Source: a virus. From it: a stretch of DNA of 42,361 bases. Position numbers and translations under genes: made by a program. The stretch spans positions 1-42,361 of IMG/VR virus record IMGVR_UViG_3300036852_000749; one strand, given 5' to 3'. This document shows, piece after piece, positions 7,130 to 13,902 of this stretch. The notes below the pieces were generated by a model, which worked only from the letters and a program-made list of their open reading frames with translations, was not told the DNA's origin and searched no databases. The first letter of the stretch is position 1. The number at the start of each line of letters is the position of its first letter.

Positions 7130-8128
7130 TTAGTAGGTTCGGTACTTACAGAAGCTCCCCGCCTTGATGATGATCCCGTTGGCGACCGCCACCTCCGACG
7201 CGAATCGCAGCTGCCACGTCCCGGTGTTCGTGCTGTTGCGATAGTTCATCGCCAGCAGCGCATAGTTCAGGGTCGGCGTCGCGACAGTCGACGACGTCGT
7301 CGCCACGCCACTATCAGCCGCCGCGAGGTTGACGCCACCGGTGGTGGTCTGCGCGATGCCAGAGGCTAGGGTCGGCGACGTGGCCCCCGTATAGCTCAGG
7401 AGGATGCCCGTCGTCGTCGCGTTGGCGGTGTATGCGAGCTTGCACTCGATCTCGTAGTTCGTGCTGGCCGCGAGCGAGAAGCTCAGGTCCGTTACGTCAG
7501 CCAGCGACGTCACCGCGCTCGTGCGGTCCGCGCTGAGCGTGACGTGGGTCCAGTCCGTCGCCCATTCCGGCGCCGTCGCGCCGCTGTTGATGCGCAGATG
7601 CTGGAGTGCGGTCCCCTTCTCCAGGCGCACCACGTCCGTGCCGTTGTGATAAGCGATATCGCCCTGCGTCGTCAGCGGGGAGAGCGCGTCGTAGGCCGCC
7701 GTCTGGGTCGTCTGCCCCGTGCCGCCGTTCACGATCGGCAACGCGCCCACCCCACCCGCCGCGAAGTCCTGCAGGTCCTCGAGCGCGCACTTCGTCAGGC
7801 GGTTCTCGACCTTCGTGGTCGCATTGAAGGCGGAGGCCGAGCTCCCGCACTGCGCACGCGTGACGGTGAAGGTGTCCGTACTCCGCGCGGTGACCTTCAC
7901 CACCTCGCGCGTCGTGCCTTCCTCGAGCGTGGCGTAGAAGTAATCGGAGCCGCCAATCGTCGGGAACTTCGCCCCGTCGCCGGTCTGGACGGTCAGCGAC
8001 GTCGCGCCGCTCGTGATGCCGGAGGCCAGCGTCGACGTCGCGTTGTTCGCCCACAATTCCTTCTGCGCCCAGGCCGGCGCCGCGCCCAGCAGCACCAGGA
8101 GCCACGCGAGGAGCAGCAGTCGTCTCAC
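7130..8128 (-). CDS. Fibre-like protein with phage tail repeat and signal peptide
   Basis: 332 residues. The N-terminus (MRRLLLLAWLLVLLGAAPAWAQ) is a classic signal peptide with AWA-Q cleavage. The middle carries the motif GGTGQTTQTAAYDALSPLTT and DIAYHNGTDVVRL, known from phage tail-fibre repeats. The C-terminal part is a Thr/Ala-rich beta region. I chose GTG 8128 because GGAGG lies 5-6 bp before it; TTG 8140 would include that site in the coding sequence. A Sec signal on a fibre protein is unusual. Confidence 0.75.
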   Translation of the reverse strand: MRRLLLLAWLLVLLGAAPAWAQKELWANNATSTLASGITSGATSLTVQTGDGAKFPTIGGSDYFYATLEEGTTREVVKVTARSTDTFTVTRAQCGSSASAFNATTKVENRLTKCALEDLQDFAAGGVGALPIVNGGTGQTTQTAAYDALSPLTTQGDIAYHNGTDVVRLEKGTALQHLRINSGATAPEWATDWTHVTLSADRTSAVTSLADVTDLSFSLAASTNYEIECKLAYTANATTTGILLSYTGATSPTLASGIAQTTTGGVNLAAADSGVATTSSTVATPTLNYALLAMNYRNSTNTGTWQLRFASEVAVANGIIIKAGSFCKYRTY

Positions 8129-8153
8129 ATCCACCTCCAAACGCTCGCGCGGG

Positions 8154-8795
8154 TTAGCTGCCGGCCGTGAAGGTCAGGTCGTAGGTCGCCTGGAGCGAGT
8201 CGCTCCCAGCGACCAGGTTGACCGCGCTGAAGACGGTGCGATCCAGCAGCGTGCCGGCCGACGCGGCGGAGAAGATGCCGTGTTCGGTGACGGCGATCGT
8301 GCCGCCCGAATCCGGGGACAGCGTCGCCACCGTGCGGTAGATGTTCGCGCTGGCGCCCTCCGTCGTCGTGCCGGTCGGCCGCGTGCTATCCGTTGCGTAC
8401 TGCGTGGTGAGCTCGGTCTGCAGCGCCGTGTCGCCGACGGCCTCCGCAATCGTGCCGGTCCCGAACCCGTGGAACTTCATGTTCTCCGGTTCGGTCAGGT
8501 TCTGGAACGCGTCCACGATGTAGTTGACGCCGGCGGTGGTGACGACGCGTCGGCCGACGACGCCATATTCGGTGAAGGTGCCGTCGGCGTGGGCGACGCG
8601 GAGCCGCAGCGTCCCGATCATCGACGGGATCCCGAAGAGATAGAACACCACCCACGCCGCGATCACCCCGGGCCACCCGCGCAGCAGGATCGGCAGGTTT
8701 CGCAACTGCCACGATAGCGGCGCTCGCCGGACGCGCGAGACCGTCCGCAATGCCAGGGTTCCGGATGGGGCCAGGCTTGTTTCCTTGCGCATCAT
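8154..8795 (-). CDS. Phage structural protein with one membrane segment
   Basis: About 213 residues. Start at ATG 8795 (or the adjacent ATG 8792) after GGAGGAG. A hydrophobic segment at about residues 40-62 (WPGVIAAWVVFYLFGIP) follows a basic stretch. The C-terminal 140 residues (HGFGTGTIAEAVGDTALQTE and EHGIFSAASAGTLLDRTVFS) resemble a beta-rich domain common in phage fibre-associated proteins. It overlaps the upstream zinc-ribbon gene by 4 bp (ATGA). Confidence 0.65.
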   Translation of the reverse strand: MMRKETSLAPSGTLALRTVSRVRRAPLSWQLRNLPILLRGWPGVIAAWVVFYLFGIPSMIGTLRLRVAHADGTFTEYGVVGRRVVTTAGVNYIVDAFQNLTEPENMKFHGFGTGTIAEAVGDTALQTELTTQYATDSTRPTGTTTEGASANIYRTVATLSPDSGGTIAVTEHGIFSAASAGTLLDRTVFSAVNLVAGSDSLQATYDLTFTAGS

Positions 8796-8929
8796 TCGCT
8801 CTCCTCCTCCGTCAACGTCTTCCCACAACACCAACAGACCCAGGCGTTGCCGATCCGTTCAACCGACCGGGCCGCATCACAGAAGGGGCAGTCGGGCGGG
8901 GGCTCCTCACCCTCGGACCCTACCGGCAC
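8792..8929 (-). CDS. Mini zinc-ribbon protein
   Basis: 45 residues, start GTG 8929. Two cysteine knuckles, CPFC and CWCC, are separated by 17 residues: a complete four-Cys zinc ribbon and little else, with an acidic tail (TEEESE). It overlaps the upstream gene by 10 bp and the downstream gene by 4 bp, which argues it is translated. Ligand or partner is unknown. Confidence 0.6.
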   Translation of the reverse strand: MPVGSEGEEPPPDCPFCDAARSVERIGNAWVCWCCGKTLTEEESE

Positions 8930-9249
8930 CTCTGCACGACGTCGATCGACTCGGCCGGATGCAGCTCGGGCCACGCGTGGGCCTTGTCGAACCGGCTGAT
9001 GCCGCGCACCCGCACCACCTGTCCCTTCTTCGGTACCGGCAGCGGAATCGCCGGGATGATCTCGACCACGACCTTCGCGACGCCGGCGGCCAGCGTGAGG
9101 TGCCAGTCGCCGTCCTGCTGACGGCGCACGTAGACGACCGGCCCACACGTTTCGATGTGCGTCCAGCTCGAGGCGGCGACCTTCGCGAGCGGCAGCCGGT
9201 GATAGGTCCGGCCGCCATCAGCGAGCGCGAGCAGGAGCCACAGCACCAT
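8920..9249 (-). CDS. Hypothetical protein with hydrophobic N-terminus
   Basis: 109 residues. It begins MVLWLLLALADGG, a short hydrophobic stretch that may be a weak signal or a remnant. The body (GPVVYVRRQQDGDWHLTLA, then VVVEIIPAIPLPVPKKGQ and VRVRGISRFDKAHAWPELH) has a beta-barrel, OB-fold-like pattern. It overlaps both neighbours. No family assigned. Confidence 0.55.
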   Translation of the reverse strand: MVLWLLLALADGGRTYHRLPLAKVAASSWTHIETCGPVVYVRRQQDGDWHLTLAAGVAKVVVEIIPAIPLPVPKKGQVVRVRGISRFDKAHAWPELHPAESIDVVQRCR

Positions 9250-9496
9250 CGGTCCTCCCTATTTCCAGAGCTTCCGGAAGAAGGCGGCCACCCTCGACGC
9301 CGAACGACACCCCGTTCACGAGGTCGCGTTCGATCGACCCGTGCAGCTCGCCGCCGGCGGCTTTCGTCACCCGGCCTTCGACCAACAGCTCGTTGTGCGG
9401 GATGTCCCGGATCGCATCGCTAATCGGCTGTGCAGACGTCTGCACTTTCGCGGCGCGGTCGATCTCGCGCAGGCCGGGGAGGATCTCGTCGTCCAT
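9218..9496 (-). CDS. Hypothetical protein carrying the VQTSAQ palindrome
   Basis: 92 residues from ATG 9496. The start follows the preceding stop directly (TGAATG). Residues 18-23 (VQTSAQ) are encoded by the repeated palindrome at 9430-9445. The rest (NELLVEGRVTKAAGGELHGS) is beta-rich. Possibly a small superinfection or virion factor, but no recognised domain. Confidence 0.5.
   Translation of the reverse strand: MDDEILPGLREIDRAAKVQTSAQPISDAIRDIPHNELLVEGRVTKAAGGELHGSIERDLVNGVSFGVEGGRLLPEALEIGRTDGAVAPARAR
9430..9445. repeat. 16-bp palindrome, copy 1
   Basis: Exact GTGCAGACGTCTGCAC inside the N-terminal coding part of the 9218-9496 gene, read in frame as VQTSA. One of six exact copies in the window. 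Confidence 0.95.
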
Positions 9497-10093
9497 TCAG
9501 ACCTCCACCGCCGGCACCCGGCGCACGTTCTCGAGCCAGCCCTGGGTTTTCCAGAGCGCGATGTATGTCGGGTCTCGGAGCACCTTCGCGTGGCTGATGT
9601 CCGCGACGCCGATGTTCTTCACGCGGGGATCGGGGAACGTGCGCGCGTGACGCAGTTCGTGATCGCCGACCTGACCGAGCCACCCCCAGAGGTCACGGCG
9701 TAGGTCGTAGATGTGCTGATGGAACTGGATGAAGTGCTCCGCCGCCGCGACCGGCACATCGTCGCGGCAGGGCGTGCCCACCGTCGTCAATGATCGGATC
9801 AGAAAGCCCGCCGCCGCCAAGATGATCGGGAGTTGCCCGCCATGGCTGTGCGCAATAAGGTTGCGGTCCGCGAGCGGGACCGTGCGCAGGAAGTAGTAGA
9901 GCGCATCCGCGCCAGCCTCCCACTGGCGGTCTTCGCCGAGCAGCCCGTCCAGGGCGGTGCTCCACCGGAACGGCCGCTCGCCGGCGCGGAGCAGCTCGAA
10001 TCCCTCCGCCCGCATCAGGCGGCCGAAGTCGGAGTCCTCGCGCGTCCACGCGTCACGCCAGCCGTTCGTGCCCGCGATCGGGAGGTACTTCAC
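9497..10093 (-). CDS. Alpha/beta-hydrolase (esterase/lipase-like)
   Basis: 198 residues. The nucleophile elbow AHSHGG (a G/A-x-S-x-G motif) is preceded by strand RNLI and followed by helix QLPIILAAAG. A later SLTTVGTPCRDDVP strand and an HxH region near the C-terminus could supply the acid and His. Probably hydrolyses an ester, perhaps on cell-surface polymers, judging by its place among fibre and lysis genes. ATGA overlap with the upstream gene. Confidence 0.7.
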   Translation of the reverse strand: MKYLPIAGTNGWRDAWTREDSDFGRLMRAEGFELLRAGERPFRWSTALDGLLGEDRQWEAGADALYYFLRTVPLADRNLIAHSHGGQLPIILAAAGFLIRSLTTVGTPCRDDVPVAAAEHFIQFHQHIYDLRRDLWGWLGQVGDHELRHARTFPDPRVKNIGVADISHAKVLRDPTYIALWKTQGWLENVRRVPAVEV

Positions 10094-11553
10094 CGCACGG
10101 GCCTCAGCGTTACGCGCTGCCCGAAGATCGTCGCGATGTAGTCAGGGAAAGTGACGGTCACCGGCCGTGCCTTCAACTCGATCAGCTGCAGCCTGACGGT
10201 GTCCACCTCGCCGACGAGCACGCCCAGACGGTTGAACGTGTCGTCCTGGTGCGCAAGGATCCCGTTCACCTTGGCGTCGAGCTCGCGGAGCGCCGCGCTC
10301 ACCCGCTCGAGCGCCGCCTTGAGGTCGAGGTCAGGCGGGGTCTCGACGGGCGGCGGTGGCGACGGCGGCATGACGACGTCGCCGAACGGCACCTTCCATT
10401 GGCTGACGGGCCGGATGTCCTTCAGGCTCCAGCCGGCGCTCGGCGCTCCGTCGTGCCCCTCGGCGTCGCTGATGACGTCCACGACCTGCGCCGTGCCGTT
10501 CCCAAGGTCGTAGAGGGCGATGTCGGCCGCGCGATCGCGGACCCGATCGCCGCCGGTCTTTTCCAAGAGCCCCCAGCGGGTGTCGGTCTGCCGCAGCTCG
10601 AGGACGCAGGCGTTGAGCGCCGCGAACGAATGCGCGCGCGTCTCATGCTCGGACCCGAGCTTCGTCAGACGCGGGCTCAGGCAGGCCCTGATGACGCCCT
10701 GACGATCCGGGACCCCTTGCGGAGGAGGCGGGGGCGGTGGAGGTGGCGGTGGTGTGCCGTCGACGGCTTCCGCCGGCGGATAGGGCGGCGTAATGATGGC
10801 GAGCGCCGCGCCCGCCGGCGTCCTGGCGGCGACATAGAGCGTCGAGCCGCGAACGGCCAGGTGCGGCTCGAAGCCAAGGCCCGCAATCGCCGTGAAGCCG
10901 TAGTGATCGGCCACGATGAGTCCGATACCCTCGTCGCCTTCCGACCATTGCCCGGCGTAGACGCCGCCCCGCTCGACCGGTTCGTGAATGGAGTAGCCGC
11001 CGATGATGCGACGGAACCACACATCGCCGAACCGGAGCTCGCCATCGACGATGTCGCGGAAGCCTTGCGAGGTGAGCGCCATCAAGACATCCGTCCTCAC
11101 GCCGCCCGCGACGTGCACGATCGCGTAGCTCTCCGGTGACGTCTGGAAGTACGCGGAGAAGCCGGCCGCGGCCGACCAGCCGATCGCCGTTGCGTTCTGC
11201 CCGAAGCTCCGGCCGATGCTCGACACGCCACCCTGGGAAATCAGCAGCGCGGATCCGGTCTGCCCGCCCTGGGCGATCGCCATGACCGTGCCGGTCTGTT
11301 GATCCACCGCGGCCCGGAGATGGAGCACAGACTCCGGCAGCGGCGCGCGCCAGCGTTCGATGCCGTTGACTTCCGCGTGGACGGCGGCCGCATCGGCGTG
11401 CACAAAGACGACACCGTCCGGGTGCAGCGCGACGTCGGACCAGGCCGAGCCGGGCCGGACCGTGAGTGTTACCGCCGCGGCCGCCGGCGCCGACCAGAGA
11501 CCCACGACAACCAGACACGCCGCGAGGAGGCGCCGGATGTGATTCGCGTTCAT
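10090..11553 (-). CDS. Exported beta-propeller-like protein with polyproline hinge
   Basis: 487 residues. A signal peptide (about residues 1-27, ending APAAAA) is followed by about 230 residues of short repeated strands (ADAAAVHAEVNGIERWRAPL, VAGGVRTDVLMAL, LYVAARTPAGAAL) resembling a beta-propeller. An 11-proline run (about residue 270) follows, then a Cys-containing second domain, a PPSPPPP hinge and a C-terminal helical coiled coil (AALERVSAALRELDAKVNGI). It is probably secreted or virion-borne; role unknown. Confidence 0.65.
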   Translation of the reverse strand: MNANHIRRLLAACLVVVGLWSAPAAAAVTLTVRPGSAWSDVALHPDGVVFVHADAAAVHAEVNGIERWRAPLPESVLHLRAAVDQQTGTVMAIAQGGQTGSALLISQGGVSSIGRSFGQNATAIGWSAAAGFSAYFQTSPESYAIVHVAGGVRTDVLMALTSQGFRDIVDGELRFGDVWFRRIIGGYSIHEPVERGGVYAGQWSEGDEGIGLIVADHYGFTAIAGLGFEPHLAVRGSTLYVAARTPAGAALAIITPPYPPAEAVDGTPPPPPPPPPPPQGVPDRQGVIRACLSPRLTKLGSEHETRAHSFAALNACVLELRQTDTRWGLLEKTGGDRVRDRAADIALYDLGNGTAQVVDVISDAEGHDGAPSAGWSLKDIRPVSQWKVPFGDVVMPPSPPPPVETPPDLDLKAALERVSAALRELDAKVNGILAHQDDTFNRLGVLVGEVDTVRLQLIELKARPVTVTFPDYIATIFGQRVTLRPVR

Positions 11554-11585
11554 CTACGTGACCTCTTCATGGATAATGCTGGCGC

Positions 11586-11956
11586 TCAGACGCGCGTCAG
11601 CGAAGACCCGCGGCGCCCGATCGCGCCGTTCCAGACGGTCTCCATCTCGGGCGTACTCGGCGGAGGGATGCGTGAACGAGCCGCCCCCGCCGGCTTCGTG
11701 TCGCGACAGCGGTCGCAGATCTTCTTCGGTCCCCGGCCGGTGATGGGTTCGCCGCAGCGTGGACACGGGCGCGGCGCCCGGACCTTGCGGCGAGAAGCCC
11801 CCCCCGGCGCCGCCCGGTCTTGCGGGGCGCATGCGCGCGGATCAACTCTTCGATCGCGACCGCGGCGAGGGCCTGGACGTCGCAGCTGTACTCACGCGCG
11901 ATCGTGCGCAGCCGAGCGAGCTGCGACGGCGTCACGGTCACGCGCACCCGGGTCAC
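11586..11956 (-). pseudogene. Helical/zinc-ribbon protein broken at a G8 tract
   Basis: Start GTG 11956, overlapping the lysin stop (GTGA). The first 45 residues (VTVTPSQLARLRTIAREY, then ALAAVAIEELIRAH) are helical. After an 8-base C/G run at 11798-11805 the frame must shift to give PCPRCGEPITG and CDRCRDTKPAG, a complete zinc ribbon, ending at TGA 11588-11586. As written, the frame goes on as Arg-rich junk. A run of 9 or 6 would restore it. It is either slippage-based variation or a homopolymer sequence error. Confidence 0.65.
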
Positions 11957-12384
11957 GCGAGCCTCCGCACCCCGAGCACGCGGGCCCGGTCGAAAGCCTG
12001 CACACTCACCTGGTCGCCTTGATTGCCAGCCAGCAACGACACGGTGAGCGACGAATGGCTGTGGTAGAGACCGACGTGGCCAGCCGTCGGGCTGCCGCCG
12101 CGCTCGAGGACCACGACGTCGAAGCCGCGGACTGCGTTCGTGAGCGCGACAGGCGTCCCCACAGCAAGCCAGGACCTGGCCGCAAGCGCCGCCGTGTGGG
12201 GACGCGGCAGGTCGAGCAGGTAGGCGATCGACCAGATGAACGCCGAACACCACGGGACGTCGTCGTCCGTGGGCCATGTCCCCGCGTACTGCAGCATCCC
12301 GAGGATGATCGGGTTGCTGCCCTTCCCGGGCCGTTCCTTGAGTCCGAGAAACCGAGCGGCCAACGAGTGGGCCGTCACACTCAC
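11953..12384 (-). CDS. NlpC/P60-like peptidoglycan hydrolase (TIGR02594 type)
   Basis: 143 residues from GTG 12384, overlapping the upstream stop (GTGA). The pattern DDVPWCSAFIWSIAYLLDLP (catalytic Cys), ARSWLAVGTPV, VVVLERG, GHVGLYHS (His) and GNQGDQVSVQAF is that of TIGR02594 cell-wall peptidases. It likely cuts peptide cross-bridges for lysis. The adjacent upstream gene encodes a membrane protein, so the two form a lysis cassette. Confidence 0.8.
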   Translation of the reverse strand: MSVTAHSLAARFLGLKERPGKGSNPIILGMLQYAGTWPTDDDVPWCSAFIWSIAYLLDLPRPHTAALAARSWLAVGTPVALTNAVRGFDVVVLERGGSPTAGHVGLYHSHSSLTVSLLAGNQGDQVSVQAFDRARVLGVRRLA

Positions 12385-12752
12385 GGCTGCACCGCCTTGA
12401 GGGCCCACGGGAGGACCTTGAACAAAAACCCGAGCACCGACGCCGCGCCGGCGAGCACATAGCCCGCGAGCCTCAGATCCCGCCGCGTGATCGGCGCCTC
12501 GTCAGCGCGAACCGTCGACGTCTGTTCCGTGTCGGTACTGCGACGGCGGAAGACTTCGTGGGCGATGTTCTTCAAGCGCTCGTCATGCCTCCCGAGTTCG
12601 GCCTCGCACTTGTTGATCCGGCCGTTGGTGAAGTCCTGGCGGGCATGGGTGCTCTTGAAGCCGTCTTCGATCAGCTCCATGAGCCGGTCCCGGACATCCC
12701 ACAGATCCGCCTTGGTGACGTCAGTCATCGCCGCCCAATCTCCCTGGTTCAT
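12381..12752 (-). CDS. XhlA-like membrane protein, possible holin component
   Basis: About 123 residues. The N-terminal two-thirds are helical and charged (coiled-coil-like DVRDRLMELIEDGFK and ELGRHDERLKNIAHEV). One transmembrane segment at the C-terminus (LAGYVLAGAASVLGFLFKVL) gives the layout of XhlA/haemolysin-type accessory holins. Starts at ATG 12776, 12752 or 12728 are all possible; I used 12752. Its place next to the lysin supports a lysis role. Confidence 0.6.
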   Translation of the reverse strand: MNQGDWAAMTDVTKADLWDVRDRLMELIEDGFKSTHARQDFTNGRINKCEAELGRHDERLKNIAHEVFRRRSTDTEQTSTVRADEAPITRRDLRLAGYVLAGAASVLGFLFKVLPWALKAVQP

Positions 12753-12944
12753 CGTTCCGCCCAAAGAAAAAGCCACCGCACCGAACGTCGGACTTACCGA
12801 CGATCAGCGGGTGGCCTCGTCCCGGCGGCCTCTGTGGTCTCCGCGTCCCTGGTTCCACCCAGGGCACTGCCGCGGCCTGCAGCAGTGATTCGGCGTGTGG
12901 CGCCTAGCGGAGTGTCAGAAGATTCAGTGTCTCGTTCTCCCCTT

Positions 12945-13058
12945 TTACGCGTCCGGCGCGCGCCGGCAACGGGTGCCTACGAGGTGCATCTCCACGATTT
13001 CGTAGTCGGCCGTGGTCAGTGCGACGACTTCTGGCACCGCGAGCAATACCTTTTCCAT
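12945..13058 (-). CDS. Small hypothetical protein
   Basis: 37 residues, MEKVLLAVPEVVALTTADYE then IVEMHLVGTRCRRAPDA. ATG 13058 lies two bases after the stop of the upstream gene, in the late operon, which suggests coupled translation. It is short, so a random ORF is not excluded. The 168 bp after it hold a CCCTGG/CCAGGG hairpin but no gene. Confidence 0.45.
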   Translation of the reverse strand: MEKVLLAVPEVVALTTADYEIVEMHLVGTRCRRAPDA

Positions 13059-13059
13059 C

Positions 13060-13902
13060 TCACTGCACCTCAATGTCGATGTCGCCAATGACGTCCGTGT
13101 TGTCGGCCGATGTAATCGTCCAGTTGCCAAGCGCAACGTTCACGTAGAGGTCGATCACGGTGGCACTCGCTTGCACGAGCACCACCCCGGTCCCCAGAGT
13201 GCCCGCGTCTCGCACGTGCATCAGGCGCCGCGCGCTTTTCGCCGCCGTGAACCCGCCAGGGATCACCCGCTTCAGTGGGTTCGCCGTCGAGCTCACGTCC
13301 GTGTTCCCCACATAGAAGTGCACCGACACGACGGGGCCGCGCTGCTGGTATGTCAGAAGCGACACGTCAGCCGCATCGACAGTCCAAGACCCGATTGACG
13401 CGGTGTAGTCACCCGCCGCGAATGTCGGCGTAATCGGCATGCCAGGGTCGATGAGTTCCAGGTGCCAGGCGTTCAGCGCCGTGTCCAACCAGACAAAGGC
13501 CGACCCGCGCGGCCCGAGCACTTGCCCGTTGGCCGAGATGGTGCCGACCCGGTTGCCGGCCGCGCTGAGCGTGCTGGCGTTGAGCACCTGGAGCGAGTAG
13601 GTGGTGCTTGGGTTCTTGATGATGAACGCCCGCTTCGTCCGCCCCCCCACCACGAAGCCACTGAACACCGCATTCGCCGTCAGGACCGGAGCGAACAGTG
13701 TGCAGGCGTCCGGGAGCGCATAGTCGTTCTGGGCACCGCCGAGCGTCGGCGCATATTTTTCGAGCGACAGTTGATCAAGCGACTGGTCCCCCTGCTTCAG
13801 CGCGAGCGTATTGTTGAACGCGCGCAAGACATGGGTGGCCGGCACCGCCTTCCCGGCGATTGGGCTGTACCCCGCGCCGATGCTCGTGTTGAACGTGGTC
13901 AT
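13060..13902 (-). CDS. Phage tail fibre/virion protein
   Basis: 280 residues rich in Thr, Ala, Val and Gly with alternating strand pattern (IIKNPSTTYSLQVLNASTLS, GTISANGQVLGPRGSAFVWL, GPVVSVHFYVGNTDV). This is the usual appearance of trimeric fibre or head-fibre proteins. The start ATG 13902 directly follows the TAA of the large tail gene upstream. No catalytic motif seen. Confidence 0.6.
   Translation of the reverse strand: MTTFNTSIGAGYSPIAGKAVPATHVLRAFNNTLALKQGDQSLDQLSLEKYAPTLGGAQNDYALPDACTLFAPVLTANAVFSGFVVGGRTKRAFIIKNPSTTYSLQVLNASTLSAAGNRVGTISANGQVLGPRGSAFVWLDTALNAWHLELIDPGMPITPTFAAGDYTASIGSWTVDAADVSLLTYQQRGPVVSVHFYVGNTDVSSTANPLKRVIPGGFTAAKSARRLMHVRDAGTLGTGVVLVQASATVIDLYVNVALGNWTITSADNTDVIGDIDIEVQ

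Noticed and set aside
11554-11832. Minus-strand ORF of 92 codons
   Set aside because: Its frame covers the zinc-ribbon gene out of phase; the zinc ribbon is in the third frame.
12777-12944. Possible terminator or small RNA
   Set aside because: A CCCTGG/CCAGGG hairpin and a CACTGC/GCAGTG pair are present, but no T-run or promoter; not strong enough to call.
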